From the NCBI RefSeq assembly GCF_002105755.1, contig NZ_CP020821.1, positions 4,960,001-5,024,000 of the forward strand: DNA of 64,000 nt. Reading direction: 5' to 3'. Position 1 is the first letter of the stretch; each line of letters begins with the position of its first letter. This document shows positions 29,003-37,606 of this stretch, piece by piece. A model generated the notes under the pieces. It saw only the letters and a list, made by a program, of their open reading frames with translations. It ran no database searches and was not told the origin of the DNA. Source of the stretch: Mycobacterium colombiense CECT 3035. Its GTDB lineage: Bacteria > Actinomycetota > Actinomycetes > Mycobacteriales > Mycobacteriaceae. The translations under genes and the position numbers were made by a program.

Positions 29003-30745
29003 ATGCCCGGCAGGTACCGGGTGGTCGACCATATCGTCGGACACCTAGCGGCAATCGGAGTCGATCACGTCTTCGGAGTGGACGGCGCCAACATCGAGGA
29101 CGTTTACGACGCCGCGCACTTTCACCCCGACATCAACGCGGTGCTGGCCAAGCACGAGTTCTCCGCGGCCACCATGGCCGACGGGTACAGCCGCAGCGGG
29201 GCCGGCCTGGGTGTGGTCGCCGCGACCTCGGGCGGTGGATCGCTGAACCTCGTCGCCGGTCTGGGCGAGTCGCTTGCGAGCCGGGTGCCGGTGCTGGCGC
29301 TGGTCGGCCAGCCCGCCAGCGCGATGGACGGCCAGGGCAGCTTCCAGGACACCAGCGGCGCGAACGGATCGCTGAACGCCGAGGCGCTGTTCTCGGCGGT
29401 ATCGGTGTTCTGCGAGCGGCTGCGCAGGCCGGCGGACATCGTGTCGGTGCTGCCCCGGGCCGTCGCCGCGGCGCACACCGGCGGCCCGGCGGTGTTGTTG
29501 CTGCCCAAGGACATTCAGCAGGCGATTCTGGAATGCGGCCAGAACGGGAGGCCGGTCGAGGGCCTGCGTCCCATCGGCAACCCGGACGCGATCGCCGAAA
29601 TGCTGCGCGACGCCAGCGGCCCGGTGACCATCATCGTCGGCGAGCAGGTCGCCCGCGACGACGCCCGCGTCGAGCTCGAAGCCCTGCGCGCGGTGTTGCG
29701 GGCGCGGGTGGCCACCGTGCCCGACGCCAAAGACGTCGCGGGCACTCCCGGCCTCGGATCGTCGTCCGCGCTCGGGGTGACCGGCGTCATGGGTCACCCG
29801 GGTGTGGCTGAAGCGGTGGCCGGCAGCGCCGTGTGCCTGGTCGTGGGCACGCGCCTGTCGGTCACCGCGCGCGCCGGGCTGGACGACGCGCTGGCGGCGG
29901 TGCCGACGATCTCGCTCGGGTCGGCGCCGCCGTATGTTCCATGCCCGCACGTGCACGCCGACGACCTGCGCGGCTCGCTGCGCCTGCTGACCCAGGCACT
30001 GTGCGGTCCGGCGCGGCCCACCAAGGTGCGGGTGCCGGGTACGCTGCCGCCCACCGAGATGACGCCGCCGCCCTGCGCAGGCCCGGGCCTGCGGTACCGC
30101 GACGCGATGGCGGTGCTGGACGGTGTCCTGCCCGACGGCGCCGACATCGTGGTGGACGCCGGCAACACCGGCGCCGCGGCGATCCACTATCTCCCGGCGC
30201 GCCGCGGCGGCAGGTTCGTCGTGGCGCTCGGTATGGGCGGCATGGGCTACAGCTTCGGCGCCGGGATCGGAATGTCGTTCGGGCGCGCCAACAGTGGCCG
30301 GCCCGGCGGCCGCACCGTGGTGATCGCCGGCGACGGCGCGTTCTTCATGCACGGCATGGAGGTGCACACCGCGCTGCAATACCGGCTACCGATGACGTTC
30401 GTACTGTTCAACAACAACGCGCACGCCATGTGTGTCACCCGCGAGCAGCTGTTCTACGACGACATCTACAGCTACAACCGTTTTCGTCCCAGCCGGCTCG
30501 GCGCCGGTTTGGCGGCGATGTTCCCGAGCCTGACGTCGGTGGACGTCAGCGACGCCGACGGGCTCGGCGCGGCGATGAACGCCGCCCTGGGCATCGACGG
30601 GCCGGCGGTGATCAGCGTCGAGTGCGCCGCCGACGAGATCCCGCCGTTCGCCCCCTTTCTCGCCGCATTGGCATCGAAAGGCGGCGCCGTGAACCAAGTT
30701 TCATTCGACAAGGAGATTCAGAACAATGTCGCTGCCAGCGCTTGA
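29003..30745 (+). CDS. Thiamine diphosphate-dependent enzyme (acetolactate synthase-like)
   Basis: The 580-residue protein has the three-domain ThDP fold: an N-terminal PYR domain with the conserved Glu52 (LAKHEFSAATMADGYSRSG), a central domain, and a C-terminal PP domain with the ThDP/Mg motif GDGAFFMHG ending in VLFNNNAHAM. It should decarboxylate a 2-oxoacid and ligate or release the product. Anabolic AHAS is unlikely, as no small subunit is near. Start 29003 is chosen by fold; ATG 28967 is possible. It overlaps the next gene by 20 bp. Confidence 0.82.
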   Translation: MPGRYRVVDHIVGHLAAIGVDHVFGVDGANIEDVYDAAHFHPDINAVLAKHEFSAATMADGYSRSGAGLGVVAATSGGGSLNLVAGLGESLASRVPVLALVGQPASAMDGQGSFQDTSGANGSLNAEALFSAVSVFCERLRRPADIVSVLPRAVAAAHTGGPAVLLLPKDIQQAILECGQNGRPVEGLRPIGNPDAIAEMLRDASGPVTIIVGEQVARDDARVELEALRAVLRARVATVPDAKDVAGTPGLGSSSALGVTGVMGHPGVAEAVAGSAVCLVVGTRLSVTARAGLDDALAAVPTISLGSAPPYVPCPHVHADDLRGSLRLLTQALCGPARPTKVRVPGTLPPTEMTPPPCAGPGLRYRDAMAVLDGVLPDGADIVVDAGNTGAAAIHYLPARRGGRFVVALGMGGMGYSFGAGIGMSFGRANSGRPGGRTVVIAGDGAFFMHGMEVHTALQYRLPMTFVLFNNNAHAMCVTREQLFYDDIYSYNRFRPSRLGAGLAAMFPSLTSVDVSDADGLGAAMNAALGIDGPAVISVECAADEIPPFAPFLAALASKGGAVNQVSFDKEIQNNVAASA

Positions 30746-31373
30746 GGACATCGGAGACCTCATCGACGGGGTCACCCGCATCGAAACCAGCCCCAGGGAG
30801 AAGGCCACGCCGATCATCATGGACATGATGCGCTCGGTGTACCCGCACGATCAGGTCTTCGGACAGTACTGCACCGTCAACGATTACGTCGACTGTCCGC
30901 CCGACGACTTGTTCGAGTACATGGCCGACACCCGCAGCCTGGAGGAGTGGACCTACAGCCTGCGCGGCTTCACCCCCACGGATGAACCCGGGTTGTGGCT
31001 GGCCCACGACCGACTCGGCTCCGAAACCGAGATCTACACCCGCACCGTCGCCAACGCGCAGGCGCGGACGGTGGATTACCACTGCGCCTGGGATCAGGGC
31101 AAGCACCTGTGGATGATCTACCTGATGCGCGTCATCGACGCCCAGACCGTCCTCGACAGGCCGGGTTCGGTTGTGCTGTGGACGAATTGCCACCACCCGT
31201 TCTATGACCACAACCCGTATCCGGAGACCGCGCCCGCCCAGCGACCGGTATGGGTCGGCGACTTCTGGGACATGTTCGGCGCCGGCCACCTGCTGGAGAT
31301 GCGCAACCTGAAGGCGATCGCCGAGTACCGGCACCGCAACGGGCTCCCGGTGACGCCGGCATGGATGAGGTGA
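30726..31373 (+). CDS. SRPBCC-like protein (polyketide cyclase/aromatase-type fold)
   Basis: The 215-residue protein has the START/SRPBCC helix-grip signature in the middle: YVDCPPDDLFEYMADTRSLE followed by WTYSLRGF. These domains bind hydrophobic ligands and act as cyclases or lipid carriers. It starts within the last 20 bp of the ThDP gene and precedes the KAS III-like gene by 7 nt, so it is likely part of the same pathway. The exact role is unknown. Confidence 0.65.
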   Translation: MSLPALEDIGDLIDGVTRIETSPREKATPIIMDMMRSVYPHDQVFGQYCTVNDYVDCPPDDLFEYMADTRSLEEWTYSLRGFTPTDEPGLWLAHDRLGSETEIYTRTVANAQARTVDYHCAWDQGKHLWMIYLMRVIDAQTVLDRPGSVVLWTNCHHPFYDHNPYPETAPAQRPVWVGDFWDMFGAGHLLEMRNLKAIAEYRHRNGLPVTPAWMR

Positions 31374-31380
31374 GCGCGCC

Positions 31381-32400
31381 ATGGATAACCCGCGCGTCAG
31401 CCTGATCGACGTCGCCACGTATCTGCCCGGTGAGCCGATCCCCGCCGACTACTACGCGCAATTCGCCGAGTCGGATGACCTGCGTGACAACGTGATGTTT
31501 CGCGCACCGAAGTTTCGCCATCACGTCGCGGCGGACGAGAGTTCCATCGACATGATCGAACGCGCGGCCCAGGGGCTGATCGAGCGGCACGGCCATGACG
31601 TGGTCGAGGGCGCCGACGTGCTGATCACCCACACTCAGGTGCCCGACATGGCGTTCTACGGCCAAGGTGGTGGCATCGCACATCGGCTGGGCATGCGGCC
31701 GTCCTGGGTGCTCGACCTGAACAACGGCGGTTGCGCCGCATTCGTGTTGGCGCTCAACGTGGCCCGTAAACTACTGGCGGCCGGTGAGGGACGCACCGCG
31801 ATCATCGCCATCGCCCAGAATGCGGCCGGCCAGTTCTTCGATCAACCGACGATCCGCCGCAAGGCGCAGTCGGCGGTGCCCGGCGACGGGGCCGCGGTGG
31901 GCCTGGTGGCGGTGGGCGACCAGTCATCCATCCTCGATGTCGAGTGCCGCACCTACGGCGAGTACGCCGGGGAGATGACGCTTTCCTACGACCCGCCGCG
32001 CAAGTGGTGGCAGGCCGGTGCCGGCGAGGGCAGCATCGGGTTCACCGAAAGCAAGATCACCAAGGTGCTGGCCCGCGGCAACCGGCAGGTTCCCGAGGTG
32101 GCGCTGGCGGTGTGCGACCGAATCGGGCTGGCCGCCAAGGACATCGACCTGTTGGTCACCAACCAGCCGAACCGGGCCTTTCTGCGCAATTGGCGAGACG
32201 CGCTGGAGCTGCCGAAGTCGAGGCACCTCGACACTTTCGATGAGTGCGGCAACCTGTTCGGCGCCGGGATCCCGATCAACCTGGACCGCGCGATATCCGA
32301 CGGCCGTCTCGGGGCCGGGCAGGTGGTCATGATGGCGGCCTTCGCGCACGCCGGTGACTTCGCGGGCGCCGCCGCGGTGCGCTGGGGTGGGCGGGGCTGA
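31381..32400 (+). CDS. Ketoacyl-ACP synthase III-like protein lacking the catalytic His
   Basis: The 339-residue protein has the thiolase fold with the FabH nucleophile Cys118 in LNNGGCAAFVLALN. The usual catalytic His (FabH HQAN) is replaced: the segment reads LVTNQPNRAF, with Asn261. The late Asn is kept at 291 (ECGNLFGAG). Loss of His is expected to impair malonyl decarboxylation, so the protein may transfer an acyl group to oxygen, nitrogen or carbon rather than do standard chain initiation. Its stop overlaps the aminotransferase start. Confidence 0.82.
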   Translation: MDNPRVSLIDVATYLPGEPIPADYYAQFAESDDLRDNVMFRAPKFRHHVAADESSIDMIERAAQGLIERHGHDVVEGADVLITHTQVPDMAFYGQGGGIAHRLGMRPSWVLDLNNGGCAAFVLALNVARKLLAAGEGRTAIIAIAQNAAGQFFDQPTIRRKAQSAVPGDGAAVGLVAVGDQSSILDVECRTYGEYAGEMTLSYDPPRKWWQAGAGEGSIGFTESKITKVLARGNRQVPEVALAVCDRIGLAAKDIDLLVTNQPNRAFLRNWRDALELPKSRHLDTFDECGNLFGAGIPINLDRAISDGRLGAGQVVMMAAFAHAGDFAGAAAVRWGGRG

Positions 32401-33461
32401 TGCAACCCGCCCCGGGGCTGATGGCCGGCGATATCTGCGCCGCGTTGCCCGACGCGGTGGATCCATTCGCCTTGTCGCTCAACGAGAATCCCTTTCCTCC
32501 GCTGCCGGCGGTGCGTTCGGCGTTGGTCCGGTCGGTGTGCGCGGCGAATCGGTATCCGGAGTTCCTGCCGGAGCGGTTGCGCCATGTGATCGCGGCGCAC
32601 ATCGGCATGCCCGCCGAACGGGTGGTGCTGGGCGCCGGGGCGACCGGGGTGGTGCTGCAAGCGCTGCAGGCGCTGACCGCGCCGGGGGACACGATGGCGA
32701 TGGCCTCGCCGACGTTCGACGGGTATCCGATCGTGGCGCAGATGGCGCGGCTGAATCCGTCGCTCGTTCCGCTGGACGAACGCGGCCACAACGACCTCGA
32801 CGCGCTGGCCGATGCGGCCGCGCAGGCGCGCGTGGTGGTGCTGTGCCGGCCGCACAACCCGACCGGCACGCTGGAGCCCACCAGGGCCGTCGTCCGGTTT
32901 CTTCGCCGGGTGCCGCGCGACACCGTCGTGCTGCTCGACGAGGCCTATATCGAGTTCGCCGCAGCCGAGCACCGTTTCGACGTGGCGGCATTGGTCGCGC
33001 GATTTCCCAATGTGGTGGTGGTGCGGACCTTTTCCAAAGCCTATGGCCTGGCGGGGCTGCGGATCGGGTACGGGGTGGCCTCCCGCGAGCTGGCCGCGCT
33101 GCTGTGGTCCCAGCAGCTGCCGTTCGGCATCGCCATCACCAGTCTGCTTGCCGTCGCGGCGTCCTACTACGCGGAAGACGAACTGCTGCGCCGGATCCGG
33201 CTGATCACCGCCGAACGCCGCTATCTCCGGATGCGCCTGAGCGCGATGGGGATCTACACGACCGATGCCCACGCAAATTTCACGTATCTGCCTTCGCGGG
33301 GTGGGCAGTGCCGGCCGTGGCGTGAGGTTTTCGGCGACAGCGGGCCGCGGGTGCGGTACTACGCGGACGGCGGCGCGCGGATCACCGTGGGCGGCCGCGC
33401 GTCGACGACGGCCGTGCTGTCGGCGTTGGGAAAGGACCCGCTCGGGCGCCAGGTGCGGTAA
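32400..33461 (+). CDS. PLP-dependent aminotransferase (HisC/aromatic type, class I/II)
   Basis: The 353-residue fold-type I aminotransferase has the PLP-binding Lys in RTFSKAYGLAGLRIGYG, the ASPTFDGYPIVAQ segment, RPHNPTGTLEPT and LLDEAYIEF. Length and motifs match HisC or the aromatic aminotransferase family (Pat, 353 residues in M. tuberculosis). Clustering with the ThDP and KAS III-like genes suggests transamination of a pathway ketone or 2-oxoacid rather than histidine synthesis. Confidence 0.85.
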   Translation: MQPAPGLMAGDICAALPDAVDPFALSLNENPFPPLPAVRSALVRSVCAANRYPEFLPERLRHVIAAHIGMPAERVVLGAGATGVVLQALQALTAPGDTMAMASPTFDGYPIVAQMARLNPSLVPLDERGHNDLDALADAAAQARVVVLCRPHNPTGTLEPTRAVVRFLRRVPRDTVVLLDEAYIEFAAAEHRFDVAALVARFPNVVVVRTFSKAYGLAGLRIGYGVASRELAALLWSQQLPFGIAITSLLAVAASYYAEDELLRRIRLITAERRYLRMRLSAMGIYTTDAHANFTYLPSRGGQCRPWREVFGDSGPRVRYYADGGARITVGGRASTTAVLSALGKDPLGRQVR

Positions 33462-33470
33462 GAAAGGGGC

Positions 33471-33977
33471 GTGGCGCAAGCACAACCGGAGAAGCGTGAT
33501 CCGATCGCGGCGGCGCGCGCCAATTGGGAGCGCGCGGGGTGGGGTGACGTCGCACCGGGCATGGTGGCGGTGACCTCGGTGATGCGCGCGCACCAGATAC
33601 TGCTGGCACGCGTCGAGACGGCGTTGCGCCCCTACGACCTGAGCTTCTCGCGATACGAATTGTTGCGCCTGCTGGCCTTCAGCCGGACCGGTGCGCTGCC
33701 GATCACCAAGGCCTCCGACCGATTGCAGGTCCACGTCACCAGCGTGACCCACGCGATCCGCCGGCTGGAGGCCGACGGGCTGGTGCAGCGGGTGCCGCAT
33801 CCCACCGACGGGCGCACCACGCTGGTGCAGATCACCGAGCTGGGCCGCTCCACGGTCGAGGACGCCACCGTCACGCTCAACAAGCAGGTGTTCGCCGACA
33901 TCGGCATGGACGCCGCCGAGTCCGCGGCGCTGGTGTCGTCCATCGAAACGTTGCGCCGCAACGCGGGCGACTTCTAA
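33471..33977 (+). CDS. MarR-family transcriptional regulator (Rv0737-like)
   Basis: The 168-residue winged-helix protein has the MarR core LSFSRYELLRLLAFSRTGAL, recognition region HVTSVTHAIRRLEADGLVQR and wing HPTDGRTTLVQIT. It corresponds to M. tuberculosis Rv0737, which directly follows rslA there. It may regulate the gene cluster just upstream, with which it is co-oriented (9-nt gap). GTG start after AAAGGGG. Confidence 0.88.
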   Translation: MAQAQPEKRDPIAAARANWERAGWGDVAPGMVAVTSVMRAHQILLARVETALRPYDLSFSRYELLRLLAFSRTGALPITKASDRLQVHVTSVTHAIRRLEADGLVQRVPHPTDGRTTLVQITELGRSTVEDATVTLNKQVFADIGMDAAESAALVSSIETLRRNAGDF

Positions 33978-34840
33978 TCGCGCACCGCGGCGGCGACGGA
34001 GGGCGCGGCCTCGGATTGGGGATAGTGACCGACACCGGGAAGCTCGGTCACCGTCGCGTGCGGCAGGACCTTGACGGCCTGTTCGAGGACATGGCGGCCC
34101 GACACCGGGTCGTCAAGCCCCCACACGAGGTGCAGAGGGCCGTCCCAGTGGGCGAGGGCCGCTTCCCACCGACGGTGATGGATGGCCCGCTCGGCGTTGT
34201 ATTTGATCAGCAAGTGCGCGAGCTTGTGACCGTTGTCTCGCGACATGCCCAGCCACAAGTCCTCGAATTCGGTGTCGGTGAACCGCGATCCGCGAACGCC
34301 TTCGAGTCCGGATCGCGCCCTCGCGGCGTCGACACGGCCGGCCAGCAATTTTCCGACGACCGGTAGCAGCAATAATTTCTGCAGCCGTGTCGGGCGGTAC
34401 GCGCTGTAGACGATTCCTGAGTTCAAGACGACGAGCCTGTCGATGGTGAAACCGAGCCGTCCCCGATTGGCCCGGTCGGCGAGTTCCTGGCCCACGATTC
34501 CGCCGTAGTCGTGGACCACCAAGCTGACCGGATCCACGCGCAGGTGCGCCGCGAGATCTTCCACGGTGTCGGCGGATTCGGCAACGGAGTACTCGTACGG
34601 GTTGGGCTTGTCCGACGCGCCGTAGCCCAGAAAATCCATCGTGATGACGTGGTGGTCCCGAGCGAGGTCGCCGGCCAGGGCGGCGTAGTCGTAGGACCAG
34701 GTGGGGAAACCGTGCAGCAGCAGCACCGTCGGGCCGGTTCCGCGCCGCCGAAACGCGATGCGGTGACCCCGCCGAATCGTCAGGGTTTCGTTCTCGTCGA
34801 TCCACTGCGCGGCTGAATGCACAGGCAAATCTGGATACAT
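33974..34840 (-). CDS. Alpha/beta hydrolase with Asp nucleophile
   Basis: The 288-residue protein has the oxyanion loop HGFPTWSYDY and a nucleophile elbow VVHDYGG, with Asp111 rather than Ser, as in haloalkane dehalogenases and epoxide hydrolases. The catalytic His lies in GVGHYPQSE. The substrate is unknown. The start ATG lies inside a perfect palindrome next to the divergent TetR gene, so repression by that TetR is likely. It converges on marR with overlapping stops. Confidence 0.87.
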   Translation of the reverse strand: MYPDLPVHSAAQWIDENETLTIRRGHRIAFRRRGTGPTVLLLHGFPTWSYDYAALAGDLARDHHVITMDFLGYGASDKPNPYEYSVAESADTVEDLAAHLRVDPVSLVVHDYGGIVGQELADRANRGRLGFTIDRLVVLNSGIVYSAYRPTRLQKLLLLPVVGKLLAGRVDAARARSGLEGVRGSRFTDTEFEDLWLGMSRDNGHKLAHLLIKYNAERAIHHRRWEAALAHWDGPLHLVWGLDDPVSGRHVLEQAVKVLPHATVTELPGVGHYPQSEAAPSVAAAVRD

Positions 34841-34849
34841 TCATGTATC
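34834..34849. promoter_or_regulatory. Likely TetR operator 1
   Basis: GATACATTCATGTATC is a perfect palindrome (7-bp arms, 2-nt centre) covering the hydrolase start codon and 40 bp upstream of tetR. Confidence 0.6.
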
Positions 34850-34854
34850 GTAAT

Positions 34855-34873
34855 GCAGGTCTGTACGACCTGC
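34855..34873. promoter_or_regulatory. Likely TetR operator 2
   Basis: GCAGGTCTGTACGACCTGC is a perfect palindrome with 7-bp arms, only 5 bp from operator 1 and 15 bp before the tetR start. Confidence 0.5.
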
Positions 34874-34888
34874 AATCGGGAGGCGCTG

Positions 34889-35509
34889 GTGGCTCGCTTG
34901 ACCCGGGCTGAGCAACGCGAACAAACCCGGCAGCGTCTCGTCGAGGCCGCAGGCAGGGTGTTCTGCCGGGTGGGGTTCGAAGCGGCGCCAATCGACGTCA
35001 TCGCAGAGGAGGCCGGGTTCTCCCGGGGCGCCTTCTACTCGAACTTCGAGTCGAAGGACGACCTGTTCCTCGAGCTGATCCGCCATCACCTCGACGCGGA
35101 GGTCGACACGCTGGGCCGCGCGCTCGATCGCATCAAGTCCGCCGCCGACCTCGCGCCGGCGATCGAACGCCGCTACCGCGTCCTCGGCGAGGACAGCAGC
35201 TGGTGCCTCCTGACCACCGAGTTTCAGCTCTACACGATGCGCGGGGGTGCCAAGGCGAACGAATTCGGCGAGATCTACGAGTCTTACCGGCGCCGTCTGG
35301 GCGATCTCATCGGCGCCCACTTCGAGCGCCTCGGCATCGAATCGAGTTTGACCCCATATGAATTCGGCGTGGCCCAGATTGCGCTGTCACACGGACTGGC
35401 GCTACAACGGGCGGCCGACGGCTCGCTGAAGGCGAATCTCACCGCGCGCGCACTTGCCACATTCGTCCGCGGCGCGCTCGCCGAAAACCGCCGAGGGAAA
35501 GGCCGTTAG
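34889..35509 (+). CDS. TetR-family transcriptional regulator
   Basis: The 206-residue protein has the TetR helix-turn-helix at the N-terminus (IDVIAEEAGFSRGAFYSNFES) and a C-terminal ligand domain. I chose the GTG at 34889 (VARLTRAEQREQTRQRLVEA), which follows GGGAGG; an upstream ATG would start inside the operators. It is divergent from the hydrolase and its stop overlaps that of mmsB, placing it next to the mms operon. Confidence 0.9.
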   Translation: MARLTRAEQREQTRQRLVEAAGRVFCRVGFEAAPIDVIAEEAGFSRGAFYSNFESKDDLFLELIRHHLDAEVDTLGRALDRIKSAADLAPAIERRYRVLGEDSSWCLLTTEFQLYTMRGGAKANEFGEIYESYRRRLGDLIGAHFERLGIESSLTPYEFGVAQIALSHGLALQRAADGSLKANLTARALATFVRGALAENRRGKGR

Positions 35510-36390
35510 CTGCTGCGCAGCATCTCGATGACGGCGCTGAAGTCCTTGTCCGCATGCTCGGCGGCGAATGCCGCGTAGATCTCGGCGGCGTGTGTGCCCA
35601 GCGGCGCCGCGGCACCACTGGAGGACACCGCATCCATCGCCAGGCCGAGGTCCTTGTTCATCAGCGCGGTGGCAAACCCCGGTTTGAAGTCGTTGTTCGC
35701 CGGGGAGGTCGGGACCGGGCCCGGCACAGGGCAATTGGTGTGCACCGCCCAGCAGTTGCCGGTGGCGCCGGTGATGACGTCGAACAGGGACTGGGCGGAC
35801 AATCCGAGCTTCTCGGCCAGGATGAACGCCTCGCCGATCGCGATCTGCTGCACCGCAAGCACCATGTTGTTGCACACCTTGGCGGCCTGCCCGGCCCCGG
35901 CCGCGCCGCAGTGAATGATCTTGCCCGCCATGGGTTCCAGCACCGGCCGCGCTCGCCGCACGGCGTCCTCGTCGCCACCCACCATGAACGCAAGCGTCCC
36001 GGCGACGGCGCCCTTCACCCCGCCCGAGACGGGGGCGTCCAGCTGCGCGACGCCGCTCGACTCGGCCAGCGCGTGCACCTCGCGGGCATCGTTGACCGAG
36101 ATGGTGGAGCTGTCGATGAACAGGGCGCCGGGCCGCGCGGCGGGCAGGATCTCCGCGTAGCAGCGCTTGACCAGTTCCCCGTTGGGCAGCATGGTGATCA
36201 CCACGTCCGACCCGGCCACCGCGGCGGTGGCGCTGTCGAATCCGGTGACGCCGGCCTCGGCCGCGGCGGACAGCGCCGCGGACACGGGATCGAATCCGCG
36301 CACCGCATGTTTGGCCGCAACAAGATTGGTCGCCATGGGCCCACCCATGTGGCCCAGGCCCAGGAAGGCCACCGTCAGGTGCTCGGTCAT
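35506..36390 (-). CDS. mmsB: 3-hydroxyisobutyrate dehydrogenase
   Basis: The 294-residue enzyme oxidises 3-hydroxyisobutyrate to methylmalonate semialdehyde in valine degradation. NAD-binding FLGLGHMGGPMATNLV is at the N-terminus, the substrate motif is DAPVSGGVKGA, and the catalytic Lys is in KVCNNMVLAVQQ. It is the last gene of mmsA-fadE9-mmsB, matching Rv0753c-Rv0752c-Rv0751c. Confidence 0.93.
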   Translation of the reverse strand: MTEHLTVAFLGLGHMGGPMATNLVAAKHAVRGFDPVSAALSAAAEAGVTGFDSATAAVAGSDVVITMLPNGELVKRCYAEILPAARPGALFIDSSTISVNDAREVHALAESSGVAQLDAPVSGGVKGAVAGTLAFMVGGDEDAVRRARPVLEPMAGKIIHCGAAGAGQAAKVCNNMVLAVQQIAIGEAFILAEKLGLSAQSLFDVITGATGNCWAVHTNCPVPGPVPTSPANNDFKPGFATALMNKDLGLAMDAVSSSGAAAPLGTHAAEIYAAFAAEHADKDFSAVIEMLRSS

Positions 36391-36403
36391 CTGGAGCCCT
36401 TTC

Positions 36404-36439
36404 TATGCGGTTGTTTACGCGGTTGTTTATGCGGTTGTG
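36404..36439. repeat. Three 12-bp tandem repeats between mmsB and fadE9
   Basis: TATGCGGTTGTT, TACGCGGTTGTT and TATGCGGTTGTG follow head to tail. The TAA stop of fadE9 (36427-36429) lies at the junction of copies 2 and 3, so the repeat covers the end of that gene. Copy number may vary between strains. Confidence 0.8.
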
Positions 36440-37593
36440 CGGACCCGCGCGGCTTCGGCCCGACCGATGACCACCCGCATGATTTCGTTGGTGCCTTCCA
36501 GGATCCGGTGCACCCGCAGGTCGCGGACGATCTTTTCCAGACCATACTCGCGCAGGTAGCCGTAGCCACCGTGCAGCTGCAGGGCTTTGTCGGCGACCTC
36601 GAAGCAGGTGTCGGTGACGTAGCGCTTGGCCATCGCACACAGCTCGACCTTGTCGGGATCGTCGGTGTCCAGCGCATTGGCCGCCCGCCACAACATCATT
36701 CGCGATGTTTCGAGGCCGGTGGCCATGTCGGCCAGGGTGAAGCGGATGGTCGGCTCGTCGAGCAGGGACGACCCGAACGCCTGCCGATCGCGAACGTAGG
36801 CCCCGGCCTTGTCCGAGGCGGCCTGGGCGCCGCCGAGCGAGCACGCGGCGATGTTGAGCCGACCGCCGTTGAGCCCGTTCATCGCGATGCCGAATCCGGC
36901 GCCCTCACCCTCGGCGCCGCCCAGCATCGCGTCGGCCGGCACCCGCACCCCTTCCAGGATCACCTGCGCGGTGGGTTGGGCGTGCCAGCCCATCTTCTCC
37001 TCGAGGGCACCGAAACTCAATCCGGGAGCGCCCTTTTCGACCACGAAGGCCGAGATGCCGCGCGGCCCCTCGTTACCGGTGCGGGCCATCACCACGTAGA
37101 CGTCCGAGGCGCCCGCGCCGGAGATGAACTGCTTGACGCCGTCCAGCACATAGTCGCCGCCCTGCTTGACCGCGCGGGTGCTCAGCGCACTGGCGTCGGA
37201 CCCCGCGCCCGGTTCGGTGAGGCAGTAACTGGCGATGACGTCCATCGACGCCAGCCGCGGGACCCAGTCCTTGCGCTGCTCGGCGGTGCCGAAGGTGTCG
37301 ATCATCCACGCGCACATGTTGTGAATCGACAGGAACGCGGCGGTGGTGGGGTCGGCGATGGCCAGCTGCTCGAAGATGCGGACACCGTCGAGCCGGCGCA
37401 GTCCGCTCCCGCCGACGTCCTCGCGACAGTAGATCGCCGCCATGCCGAGCTCGGCGGATTCGCGCAGCACGTCGACCGGGAAATGTTTGGCCGCATCCCA
37501 TTCCAGGGCGAAGGGGGCCAGACGCTTGGCGGCGAACGCGGCGGCCGTCTCGGTGATCACCCGTTCGTCGTCGTTGAGGGTAAATGAAGCCAT
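36427..37593 (-). CDS. fadE9: Acyl-CoA dehydrogenase (isobutyryl-CoA dehydrogenase-like)
   Basis: The 388-residue flavoenzyme has the acyl-CoA dehydrogenase blocks CLTEPGAGSDASALSTRA, the YGYLREYGLEKIVRD segment and RILEGTNEIMR, whose Glu is the likely catalytic base. From context it probably dehydrogenates isobutyryl-CoA. I chose the ATG at 37593 (MASFTLNDDERVITE), which fits the M. tuberculosis FadE9 length of about 390. Confidence 0.92.
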   Translation of the reverse strand: MASFTLNDDERVITETAAAFAAKRLAPFALEWDAAKHFPVDVLRESAELGMAAIYCREDVGGSGLRRLDGVRIFEQLAIADPTTAAFLSIHNMCAWMIDTFGTAEQRKDWVPRLASMDVIASYCLTEPGAGSDASALSTRAVKQGGDYVLDGVKQFISGAGASDVYVVMARTGNEGPRGISAFVVEKGAPGLSFGALEEKMGWHAQPTAQVILEGVRVPADAMLGGAEGEGAGFGIAMNGLNGGRLNIAACSLGGAQAASDKAGAYVRDRQAFGSSLLDEPTIRFTLADMATGLETSRMMLWRAANALDTDDPDKVELCAMAKRYVTDTCFEVADKALQLHGGYGYLREYGLEKIVRDLRVHRILEGTNEIMRVVIGRAEAARVRTTA

Positions 37594-37606
37594 GAAGCAG
37601 TCAGCC

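Noticed and set aside
35554..37587. A 677-codon open frame opposite mmsB and fadE9
   Set aside because: It spans two genuine genes and their gap, and the translation is His/Gly/Arg-rich shadow sequence.
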